A stretch of DNA of 64,000 nt from Tubulanus polymorphus. Lineage: Eukaryota > Nemertea > Palaeonemertea > Tubulaniformes > Tubulanidae. The notes beneath the pieces are model-generated. The model was given only the letters and a program-made list of their open reading frames with translations, did no database searches and had not been told where the DNA came from. This document shows, piece after piece, positions 23,904-33,700 of this stretch. The stretch covers positions 2,630,916 through 2,694,915 of the forward strand of contig NC_134032.1 of the NCBI RefSeq assembly GCF_964204645.1. The letters are read 5' to 3'. Position 1 is the stretch's first letter. Every line of letters begins with the position of its first letter. The position numbers were made by a program, and so were the translations under genes.

Positions 23904-24522
23904 TGTGACAGTGGTATTATTGAGTTTCAACAGCAGTCTCAATTCATAGGCAGTGCTGCCATCTTCTAACGATATCATAAACTATTCCGCATTCATTATC
24001 CAACTCATTCAACAGTGCCATCTTTCGTGATAAAACTTTCGAACTTTGTTCCAGCGTCAGCTTTCATATAACTTTTTGTACTGAGATTGAACCTTAGGAA
24101 AATTACGACTAATGCGCGTCAGTTGCTCGTAAGTATTTGCTTCTGCGAGCAACGACTGCCGCTGAAGAACATAATTCAAAGTTAATGTTACATTTTTCTG
24201 GGAAGCTGTCACGTATAATGTCCTTTTGTAATTATTTCGGTTGAATAATGATATTTTTATGGGCAACGCTGTTGCGCTAACGACAAATTAACGGGCTTTG
24301 GCAATGTCGTTCGCTAATGAGATGGGTTGGAGAATTGACTATATATACTGGGGTTTTTTGGACCGTGGGGGAGACCGCTAGAAATTTTTAGATCGTTGAG
24401 ATCAGTTCGTGAAATAAAAGTAATTTTGAAGACAGGAACTCTGTGTGTTGCGACTCGTTTATTCTTGGACGTTTGTTAACATTCTATCACTCAAGTGGAA
24501 TTCAAAGATCCCGATAGTGACA
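23904..24522 (+). repeat. LTR-like left end of the nested element
   Basis: This roughly 619-base stretch begins TGTGACAG and ends GATAGTGACA. It contains a TATA-like box (ctatatatactg, about 24340) followed about 70 bases later by AATAAA (about 24413), in LTR order. TGGTGGAGAACC at about 24525 may be a primer-binding site. No second full copy exists in the window; only its first 61 bases recur, inverted. Confidence 0.5.
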
Positions 24523-24817
24523 AATGGTGGAGAACCTGGCGGGCATTTTACTTGAGTGAGGTATCGAGCTATTTAACAAAACCAACGGAAACAAAGATAA
24601 TTCACTGGAACAATACAGGAAGTAGGAACTCGAGAAACGCACGGAAAATGGATTTTGGTAAATATTGAACAATACTTGTTATTTAATTTTGATTTCGTCG
24701 TGTGCGTAGAACAATTTTCTGTGGATAGACCGAATATTTTGCTGTCTCCTCCGGTCTATCGTACATTTAATTGACTTAATATTGAAGAACCTAGAAATTA
24801 TTTGATTGAATTTGTGT

Positions 24818-25612
24818 ATGCCGGTCGAAACGAGGTCTGGAATGGACCGCGCTTTGGCAGATAGACTAGCTGAAATGACAGCCAAAATTGACGATAAGCC
24901 AATGGGCATGACTCGTCTACAACCGCCACAGTTTACCGGTACGGTAAGCGAAGACGCTAATATTTGGTGGCGGCAGTTCACCCAATATTCTACTTTCATG
25001 GGCTGGACCAATGAAAAGAAACTTAAAGCAGTGGGGCTGTTTTTAGATGGACTTGCTTCGGCTTGGTATTGGACCGTGGTCGAGGCAAGCAAGTCAAAAG
25101 ACGCAACCGTTAAGACAACGGCGAATAGTATCTTATCAGATATTGACAACTTTGAAAGGGAATTCAAAAAGAAATTCGATTCTGGATCAATGAAATGGGT
25201 GCGTGAGCAAAGTTTAATGAACAGAAAACAATTACCGGGGGAATCGTTGGACGTCTATCTTCAAGACATCCAAATACGTTCGGCGGCTCTTGAAAAGAAC
25301 GATCATGATTTAATGGTCCTATTTATCAATGGCTTGGCGGACAATTTGAGAGCGTTTGTCGTATCTAGATCACCAACAACTATGGACGAAGCCGAACAAT
25401 ACGCGCGCTTGTATGAATCCGTGTTGGCGCTGCAGGCGAAACCGCCTCCAATTGCCGGCATCATATCATCCACTGAGAACCGAAATGAAATTTCGGATCT
25501 CAGGGATGAAATCAGGAATTTAAGCCGGGAAGTCTCGAGACTTCAGGTACAGGTCCGGAGGCAGGATAATAACCTGCCGCCACGAACTTCAGATCTGCTT
25601 CCGGATCTGTAG
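24818..25612 (+). CDS. Gypsy-type Gag (retrotransposon capsid), zinc knuckle frameshifted
   Basis: A frame of about 264 residues with the retrotransposon Gag signature: PPQFTGT...ANIWWRQF, GLFLDGLASAWY, FEREFKKKF and LPGESLDVYLQDIQ, then a coiled-coil-like Arg/Glu tail. The first ATG is at 24818. The frame stops at 25612. The adjacent frame carries on with VVCGRCNRVGHHERNCF, a CCHC zinc knuckle (C-x2-C-x4-H-x4-C), and an Asn/Arg/Pro-rich tail to about 25770. One base shift near 25590-25610 therefore separates capsid and knuckle, either as decay or as a programmed shift. Pol is missing. Gag normally coats retrotransposon RNA in virus-like particles. This copy could at most supply Gag. Confidence 0.75.
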   Translation: MPVETRSGMDRALADRLAEMTAKIDDKPMGMTRLQPPQFTGTVSEDANIWWRQFTQYSTFMGWTNEKKLKAVGLFLDGLASAWYWTVVEASKSKDATVKTTANSILSDIDNFEREFKKKFDSGSMKWVREQSLMNRKQLPGESLDVYLQDIQIRSAALEKNDHDLMVLFINGLADNLRAFVVSRSPTTMDEAEQYARLYESVLALQAKPPPIAGIISSTENRNEISDLRDEIRNLSREVSRLQVQVRRQDNNLPPRTSDLLPDL

Positions 25613-25913
25613 TTTGTGGTAGATGCAATCGAGTTGGGCATCACGAACGTAATTGTTTTAGGCAGAACGGTAGTTATCGGCCGGATAGACGGTTTAATAA
25701 TTCTAACAATAATTTCGGTAATCGTTCCAACGATAATCCTAATAGATTCAGGCCGGGAAACAACCCCAGGCCCGGATTTTAGGGGATGATTCCGAGCCAA
25801 AACATTCGTTTACAAAAGGTTGCCTAATATATTCATCAGAGATTTTACTGTTTTAATTCCTGCTTTGTTTCTCGTGTTGTTGTTCCTGTTCTTTGTACGT
25901 GAGTCTGTCACGA

Positions 25914-26446
25914 TGTCGTTAATCGTTCATCTTCCACGCGTGAATGGAGAATTCGAGGCAGGCATAGCAGCCGGCGTCGATCCCCGTCTCGCCGACACTG
26001 ACAAGCTCCCGATACATAACGCTGGAGATCACCAGGAAGCAAAGTCCATCGCCTGTGCATGGCTCTACCACAAGTATCGAGCATCAGCAAGCGATGAGGT
26101 ACTTGCAGTTTTGATGGGAGGAGTCATAGGTGGTCTGGACCTAGGGCTTTTCTCTAATGCGGATGGAGACGTGCTTGTGTCCAACCATGCTACTATATCG
26201 GCAACCGCACCAGAGCTGGAGACGTTTGTTAAGGATAAAGTTAGCATGGACGCTGTCCGTAAAGGAGTTACTTTGGCCATAGCTACAAAGGCAACTTGGT
26301 GGGCCATGAACCACCACACAGGCCAGGGCCGAGCGCAGGGCTACGCGAGAAAAGTGATGAGCACCTTTTTTGGAGAATCCAACGTAGATGGCAGCACTGC
26401 CTATGAATTGAGACTGCTGTTGAAACTCAATAATACCACTGTCACA
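25914..26446 (+). CDS. unidentified long frame in the nested element; possible captured RNA-virus nucleoprotein fragment
   Basis: An open frame starting MSLIVHLPRVN runs about 178 residues to the inverted end and then continues without stop into the antisense of the P2X-like gene. Its true C-terminus is therefore lost. Composition is Ala/Gly/Asp-rich and well balanced, with motifs such as LAVLMGGVIGG and WWAMNHHTGQGRAQGYARK. It looks like a genuine, undecayed protein segment, unlike the antisense frames. It has no retrotransposon Pol motif. The helix-rich character and the NHHTGQG motif recall nucleoproteins of negative-strand RNA viruses, possibly Jingchuvirales. This is a weak impression, and a profile search is decisive. 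It is truncated at its 3' end by the element border. Confidence 0.4.
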
Positions 26447-27388
26447 CATCAATCGACACATTACGAAATCCTTTATATACATGGTCCTCCTCATAACCGT
26501 CCTCAGGGAAATGTGCGCGGATGCACGAAACGACACAAGCAGGCAAAATTCTCCTATTTTCCTTGCCCAAATATCCCCAACACCACCGAACAAATGATCT
26601 GTATGCTACATGTCTTAATTTCGCATTTGCTGGCCCTTCAAAACTTTTCCGTCCGTACTGCCGTTTAAATTCGGTCCACATCAGCTGCAGGACCCAAGGG
26701 TTCAAACAGATCGAAGCGAAAGCTGCTGTGTCCGTCATGCAGGTCTCTTCATTTTGTCCGGACTCCTCCCAAACCCATTCCAGTCTTCTTTTCACGACAT
26801 CAATCTCCATACAGCACACACACACTTGCTCCGTCTCTAAGATCTGACAGTGTCCACATTGGCACCTAAAAAGATTATCCATAAAAATATTTTTAAGGTA
26901 TGGATATAGGTATCTACTTGTTGTAAGCCTATGCTGATGCAATGCAGTGCAAGAATAGTCCAGCAGTGCCAGCACAACGACGTTGAATCGCACTGAGCTT
27001 TTGAAACGAACATGATAAGATTCTCTCAACTTCGCCAACAAAGCTCAAAAACCCATAATTAAATCTACGGCTTAATGAATCTTAAAATATATATTTTTAA
27101 GTTAATTGTTATATGAACATACCACTGATTCAGATTATCCAGCTCCAAACGGTTTATTCGGCCTTCGTCGTCGTCTCCCTCTGCCTCCGGTCTGGGTCCA
27201 TCGCCGTTTCGCTTCGGTTCTGCCTCTGGTTCGTATAAATACGGCCCGATCATTAATTCCTCTTCGTCACTTGTTTCCTGCCATTCAAAATCACTAAGCG
27301 ATTCATCTGAATTTGATGCCGAAGTGGCATTAAATTCAGATGAATCGCTCCCATTGTCCGATTCTCTATTCATTTCTATAGACGCCAT
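26442..27388 (-). CDS. P2X7 intracellular-domain-like protein (two exons), transposon-borne
   Basis: Exon 1 (27388-27123) starts MASIEMNRESD and encodes an acidic, Ser-rich region with SDFEWQETSDEEEL. The donor is GTATGT. Exon 2 (26865-26442) completes NQW-CQCGHC in phase 2, giving WCQCGHC...CVCCME, then CMTD...FASICLNPWVLQLMW and YRSFVRWCWGYLG, ending ..NVSIDV. The product is about 229 residues. The WCxCGxC..CC...CxT order matches the zinc-binding C-terminal ballast domain of the P2X7 receptor, which also occurs alone in many invertebrate genes. No transmembrane or ATP-binding part is present, so it is not an ion channel. The last codons are altered by the nested insertion: joining the flanks suggests the older end was SIDGP. 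The function in a transposon is unknown. Confidence 0.8.
27297..27349. repeat. 24-bp-arm hairpin inside the P2X-like coding exon
   Basis: 27297-27320 (agcgattcatctgaatttga...) and 27326-27349 are inverted copies with one mismatch and a 5-base spacer. They lie fully inside exon 1 and encode the Ser/Asn/Asp-rich stretch SSEFNATSASNSDESLSD. It is the counterpart of the palindrome in the THAP gene. Confidence 0.9.
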
Positions 27389-27418
27389 TATTGAGTCGCT
27401 GCCTTTAATGACGTAGTT

Positions 27419-27428
27419 CTATAAATAG
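27419..27428 (-). promoter_or_regulatory. TATA box of the P2X-like gene
   Basis: CTATTTATAG on the minus strand lies about 30-40 bases upstream of the start codon, with a TGACGT half site just downstream. This implies a very short 5' UTR. Confidence 0.5.
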
Positions 27429-27612
27429 CCCGCAGTACACGTGTTTTTCCGGAACGATGTAAAAAAACGAGGCGCGCGAAAATCAAAATCATCAAATATC
27501 ATTATAAATTGAAATTTTTTCCGATCTTTCAAATTGTCAATCTCAATAGTATACTATAATGAATCATTTTATTCCAAAAGTAGAAAATTCTTGAAAAAGT
27601 GTCAGTTACCCT

Positions 27613-27616
27613 TTAA
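27613..27616. repeat. TTAA target-site duplication, right
   Basis: TTAA directly follows the right inverted terminus GTGTCAGTTACCCT. Confidence 0.85.
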
Positions 27617-30600
27617 TTTGTCCCTTGTTCAATGACATGCGCGCAGCGCACGTTATACCTTAAAATTGGACCGAGTCATTTAAAACTCTGCCAACTTGTA
27701 AATTCTACAGGAAGAACACTTTTAGATCGATTGTTATACTGCCATCTTGTTGAAAGCAATTTTCGCGAATTTGTACTTTTTGCTCGACGCAAATTATTTT
27801 TTTTTGTGCAATAGAATATGAATAAATGAATGAACCGCAAATATTTCAGCTTTTCAACATCGATGGTTTTGCGTCACCGTTTCCATCGTTTGCTATTCAG
27901 AGGTAACACTTTTCATCGTCGAATATATTTGTATAGGGACAGGGTGGACCTATCCAAGGTTTTTGATTACTGCTTAGCTGCGGAAGGGCACCTTTGTCAT
28001 AGAAAATTTTGGGGCTCTGAGAGGCAATCTGAATCAATTTGGGGCATCATATCCCTTGTCTGCATCCACTAAATATGACATTTTGACATGTTAAAGACAA
28101 ATCATTGATAAAAAAAGAAGTTTACCCATTTTCGACTGTTCACATTTGTAATTTTAAAATCTATTCTACCTGAACTTCAAAAATAAAAGGACACTTCTTA
28201 TCTTCAATCATGAGTACCGTTCAAGCGGTAGTAGCGGTAGGCTGGATCCGTCACTGAGGTATTATCCCCGACCCTTGACTCCCATTCAGTCTGTTACTTG
28301 ACGAATTTTGTTTTGTAATGCTAAGATTTCATATGGGGAAGTACCCGGTGTAGGTTATGATTCTTGCGAGAAAAGTGATCGCTGATGACATCTATATCAA
28401 CTGCTGCTAATAAAGCGAATTCATCCTGTCAAATCAGAATTGATTTTGCTCTTTGCTGGCCGCGTGTCATTCGATCGAATCAGATTTGCACAGCAGGATA
28501 AATTTTACGATTTGTTAAAAACGACGGACAAGAAAATACTGTCCCTGATTTTCTATTATTATTACTAGTACGGTATTTCTATTCTATTATTACTAGTATT
28601 TCTACTTATGCATACAAATCTATATAGTTCTATCTATTTGATTCACTTGTATTTCATCTGATGAGGGGATATGATCTCGAAAACGTTCGTGTTTAATAAA
28701 CCATTTTTACTCATTAGAAAATGAGGTTTTCAACGTTACCGCTTTTATGGTTGTTCGGATACTTGAACTCTTTACCCATGATCAATTTTCTAATACCGCG
28801 TGAGTATCAGTTTCACTTTGAGTTTTGACCATTCGGATCAGTTTTACAAGTTGAGCTTTTCATGTTTTCCATTTGACAACCGTAAACCTTTGTAAGTACC
28901 TAATAACCCAGATCACGACGAACTAAGACGCACTTAAATATCCCTCCAGGTGATATGAGTCAATACTGAGATATTGAATTCGGTTTCTAATGACTATTAA
29001 AAATATGATCATCACGTAGTTATAATTGTTGTCTCACTCGGCTGAGATTCTAACAGATGGTTTATATGGATCTTTAATCAATTAAAACACCGAATATTAA
29101 TGCAATCATCAGCGCACAGGGCGCGGATGATTAGTCAGAAGTCCCGCGGTATTCGATGAGAGAGGAGATCAGTTAGGAGACCGAAAGCAAGTCTAACTTA
29201 TCAAATTTCGGAGCCGCCACGCATCCAGACTGTTGTAGCTATAATGAAATCAAACTCAACGATTGATTTTCTCATAAAAGGTGCGTCAATTTTTTCCACT
29301 GTAAAAACCGTTATTTATGGTGGATGGCATGTAAAAAAAAATGTTTACGTTTGCTGGTTTTTGTTCTCACCCGAGCATTCAAAACTTTTTGGATTTCTCA
29401 CACGAGAATTTGAAGATAATGTGGTTTTCTCGCGCGAGCTTTCGAAACTGCGTTTTCTAAAAAAGAAAACATAAACGTTTTGTAATTTAGTAAATGATAT
29501 CATTTTTTGACGCCTTATAAAACGTTACCATTATGAAACCTAAACAATGATAACCATTCAGCGTCATTTTACAAACGACAACCGTAAATCGATGTGCAAA
29601 ACGTCATAGGTTTATGTGTACACATACAAGCTATTTGGCAAAATATTATTGATACAGATGTAGAATGGCTCCCTGGGATTATATAATGACCTCTATTTGA
29701 ACGTCGAAATGTTATATCGTATTGAATATCATGAGAAGACGTATTGTAATAGTAAAGGATGTATGATTATATCAGGGGCGGCAGGGATAAATAGAAATGA
29801 TAAGTTAATCGGATTATTCGGTTAAATGGCGGATGTATACACGATTTGGAAGTCTGATATAAAAGTCAGACCCTGACATGGGGATGCTAGTGGAATGACG
29901 AAGCTATCTACGATCTGAGTTGGGCCGGCGTGAATTTCATCGGCGGCTACAAGCGGTCTATATAAAAACGTGTAAACATATAATTTCAATATTCAAATGT
30001 TTTAGAAAATATGTTCGATATAAGACGAATGCAGGTTTCATGAGATTAGCAATTTATAATAGCATAGCTGTCATATACGGCTCCGCATCGACTGATGGCA
30101 TGTGTATAAGGTGACAATTAAATTCAATACTTTATTGATCCTTATTACATTGAAATTCCGGGATAAAATTCCAAAAATCAATACATTTACAAATTTTAAA
30201 ATAAGAAAATACAAGACACACGGGTAATTCATACAGAATAACATGAATAAGTTAATTATATGACAATGTCTACTTCAACCCAGACTCAAGTCTAGGATAT
30301 CAAGTGACAGCCAGACCGGGCCCCAGGACCGGGCTGGCTGGCTACACGATATGCTCAAAGTCATGATGAAGCAGACATCAGAAGAGCTCTTTCTTCAACC
30401 ATGGAGGCAATGAAGTTTCAGACCAGCTTAGAAGCAAAAGTGAATCGAAGTCACAAGTTGACAATTTTTTTTTGTTGATTAGACCAGTCGAAAACTGTAT
30501 CATCTACCCAATCGCCAAATCTCATAATTCCCGAAATTTCTTAAAACTTCGTTTTCAAATTTGCAATTCCACATTAGCTTATACCAGAAATTCTACATTT

Positions 30601-30790
30601 TTCCGCAGGCGTCAAATAATTTATTAAAGTTAATTTTCTTGTTTCCATTTACCTCCAAAGTCTCGCTGACGGCTGGTTATTTGATTGAAGCGATTCGGGT
30701 AAGAAACGCAATCCGTATAGTGATACCTGGATGATTATTCGAATCCATCAAAACTACGTTCTAATGAATTGTCCACGTGACTGGTTTTTA
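27617..30790. other. intergenic, repeat-bearing; possible unseen 5' exons of the CAP gene
   Basis: No firm coding exon. Candidate first exons ending in a GT donor were examined at about 29244 and 30040, but neither encodes a signal peptide. A repeat 3' end (28650-28775) shared with 59772-59918 is present. 30300-30340 holds an imperfect GC-rich palindrome (agccagaccgggcc / ggaccgggctggct). Confidence 0.4.
28650..28775 (+). repeat. 3' end of a dispersed retroelement-like repeat
   Basis: From tactcattagaaaatgaggt through cgcttttatggttgttcgga to tgaactctttaccc the sequence matches both arms of the fold-back insertion at 59772-59918. Upstream is ctgatgaggggatatgatctcgaaaacg, resembling tails found in Penelope-like and SINE families. 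Confidence 0.6.
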
Positions 30791-30791
30791 G

Positions 30792-33700
30792 GGTACGACT
30801 TGTGATGCGCGATTCGAACGTTTCGCTACCGATCACGCCATGTGTCTGAAAAGAGGCGCCGACTCAGGTAAGAATACCGCTAAATCGATAAAAACAGAAA
30901 ATTCTGTAAACTCGACCGCCGATTCCACAACTATGTACTTCTGTAGGCCCCTACTTCGAGATTTCCGATTTCAAAATCAAACCCACTGTTTCGCTCGCGG
31001 CAGCAGATGTAGTGGGTTTGTAAGGGACACCAAATCAAATCAAATCTACGAATCAAATGAATCAGAGGGTCAATCCTTATTTTCAGAACACGTAATAATA
31101 GCTTAAATGTTTAGAGTGTTTTCCAGATGCTGTTTCCAGTTGTGATGAACTGAAATAGCGTCAAAATAATAACGAAGATTGTAATGTTTGCAAGATTGGA
31201 ATTTCAGATAGATTTTTATTTCGGATATCCAATTGATTTCATTTAATTGTTCCTTTTCTCGTCCTGTCTAAATTTCGATGAACATCCTCCGGGATCGAAT
31301 CCCCCCCTGTCTGGTTTTGTTTCAGAAATGGACGGCGCCTCACGAGACGTTTTGCCAAAAATCGTCAACAGTTTTAGAACTCTGAAAATGACCCGCGATC
31401 GGAACAGATACATGTTCCGTATGGTAAGCTAGTAGTAACAATGACAGAAAATATAATAATGATAATTATCAAAGCGATTTATAAAGAGCTTCACCAGAGC
31501 GATTCACATGTTAAAAATGCCTACACAAAGAAAGCATTTTAACTGCTCCATCGATGGAAGTGACTGCCCGGCTGTGATAGGAAACTCGTCCCACTTAGGG
31601 GCACAGTTGGAAAATGCACGACCACCATTATACTGTGACTATGAACAACTTCGAGCAATTATCTGAAAGATTAGATAATTGCTCGTAGGAACAACTAATG
31701 AAACTTGATTAGCTGATCGAATTGCACGTGTGTGCTGCTTGTTATAGTTGGGTAGTCAGTGTTAACTAATGATGTTACTCGCAGGTCCTAAGTAGAGCCG
31801 GTTTTTGACTCTAAGTGACATGTTTTGTGCTGGGTGTCAAATCCATTGCATATGGAAGACAGACGATGGAAGTCAGATCATGTGGACGTAACGCTTAAAA
31901 ATGGGCACATTTCGCGCGCGTTATGAACAGCCCCCGATTTTGTTAGGAACCATTTAATAACCGGGAGCCAGACACTTAAATGATAATTTTCTCTTCTCAT
32001 TACACGTAAAATCGATATTGCCGATGTTATTGTGTTTCAGTATTGGGATACTGTATTGAGTCGTATGGCTGAAAACTACGCGTCCACTTGTCCCGATACC
32101 GTCATATCCGAAACGAGGAACTATATACCAGGTAATACACAACCATCCAGAAATAAAACAAGAGACCTCCCTCCGTACAACCCTAATGACGTCATCATCC
32201 AATAATATAATCTATACGATTCAGGTCGAGGTCGCGTGGATCAGTTGGTGTTAGTAATGGCGGATGAGGTGATGAACGTCTACCGGAATTACGTCACTGC
32301 GGCCGAGTCACGTGACTACGCGGGTATTCTCATGGATGTGGCTGGAGAACTCAGTGACGGAACGACGAATCAGTTTCTGTCGATGTTCCTCTCCCCGGAT
32401 AATGCGGTGAAAGTAAGAGCTTATAGCACCTCCCGTCGATTCGAAAAAAAAGTTTTGTATTACCAAAACAAATTCGTTTATTCAAGAACTAATTATCTTT
32501 TCAATTTTTAAAAGTTTTATTTTAAAGTTTTCCACAAACTCAAGATGTAACGCGCTATGTCAATCATGTCAGGGATTTGATTCTAAAAATGGCTTGATTT
32601 CTATGATTATATTTTCTTGTTTCAATGTTATAGTTTGAACATGCTACTGCTATGAAGTTGGGCTGCGGTCTGAAGGCGTGTTCACCGCAAAAGAACGTGC
32701 TCGTTTGTAACATAGCCCCCAGGTATTTAGCATTTCACTCAAGTTTAGAATTGATCATGGAGTCACCCGCATGGAGCTTGCAGAATTGGTGTCTAATGTC
32801 AATATCAAATTGCTCCGGGTCGGGTTCCTGCTGAGCTGTCTTTTCAGTAGTACATACCTGATAAAGTTGTTTAGTAGGGCAAGCACAGATGAGCAGCTTA
32901 ACTAAAAACATCGATCATTTCATTGAAATGTTACCGAAAATTCTCCTTTAGAATTGGGTTGTCTTCAAAGAGACTTTTTGGTAATCCCTCATTACAGCAT
33001 AAAATGGATTTTAAAGGTTGATGTTTCAGTTCAGCTGCCTCAATCTGTGCTGGTTCAATAAACACCTATCAAGTTTGTTCCACTAAAACTGGCTGAGCTA
33101 GGCCACCCAACTGACGTCCTCTCACGCAAAAGTTTAAACAAAAATTTACTAAACGAATATTTGAAAAAATCTCAAGAGCTTTAAACCGACCTAATAAGCA
33201 GATTATCATAATCAGGCTGTCCCGGGTTCGAAACCGAGTTGATTCCGAGTTGGTCTCAGATGCTGAATCGATGATAAGAGAGGTCCTAGGTTCGAACCCA
33301 TTGATTGTAAATTCTAATTGGTTCCTAATTAAACATAAATCATTAATTCGGGAATGATCCTACCTTTTCGATTTTCGTTTAACTTAACAATTCCGGACAT
33401 TCAGTAATTTTTGGAAAGTTCCAAAAGATGGCGAGCTATGATTATGGTCTTTTCGAACAACATGTCTTTAGTAGCTCCATCGGAATTCAGTCAGTTCCGG
33501 TAAATTCTGATAGATGACGATCCATGATTCCAGGAACATCTGCAAATTTTAATTCATCCTGATTATTTTTGCTTTACCATAGGAAAGTTCGTCAAAACAG
33601 TGAGCGAATGTCGAGTGCGGAACCTTCACTGGATTGTCCCGACAACTTCAACGCAGAATATCAGTTATGCGGTGAGTTTCAAGTAACGCATTGGGCGGGG

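Larger units (their letters stand above)
23904..26446 (+). mobile_element. nested 2.5-kb insertion with 61-bp inverted ends, gag and an unknown gene
   Basis: The first 61 bases (23904-23964, starting TGTGACAGTGGTATTATTGA) recur as an exact or near-exact inverted copy at 26386-26446. Both ends are flanked by CATC (23900-23903 and 26447-26450), consistent with a 4-bp target duplication. The left part looks like a complete LTR: it starts TG, has a TATA box, AATAAA and a CA end at about 24522, followed by a TGG-starting primer-binding-like site. A Gypsy gag with zinc knuckle follows, then an unrelated frame (25914 onward). No protease, RT or integrase is present. TGTGA ends plus a 4-bp duplication also fit Ginger-type DNA transposons. 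The insertion is younger than the Kolobok element around it. Confidence 0.7.
20341..27612. mobile_element. Kolobok-type DNA transposon (TTAA target, composite)
   Basis: The two ends are inverted copies of AGGGTAACTGACACTTTTT (19 bases, at 20341 and ending 27612), flanked on both sides by TTAA (20337-20340 and 27613-27616). TTAA duplication and a THAP-domain transposase are defining traits of the Kolobok superfamily. Inside are two convergent genes: a rightward THAP/transposase gene (20624-23212) and a leftward P2X7-intracellular-domain-like gene (27388-26442). A separate 2.5-kb insertion (23904-26446) lies between them. The transposase has lost its central catalytic part, so this copy should be non-autonomous, but its ends and target duplication are intact. 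Confidence 0.85.

Noticed and set aside
23904-26446. A normal, complete LTR retrotransposon
   Set aside because: There is no pol region and no direct second LTR; the right border is an inverted 61-base copy.
26141-26593. Minus-strand frame of 150 codons across the nested-insert border
   Set aside because: It is antisense to the unknown plus-strand frame and crosses the insertion border; its composition is not protein-like.
26442-27388. A true P2X purinoceptor ion channel
   Set aside because: No transmembrane segments or ATP-binding ectodomain exist; only the intracellular zinc-binding domain type is encoded.
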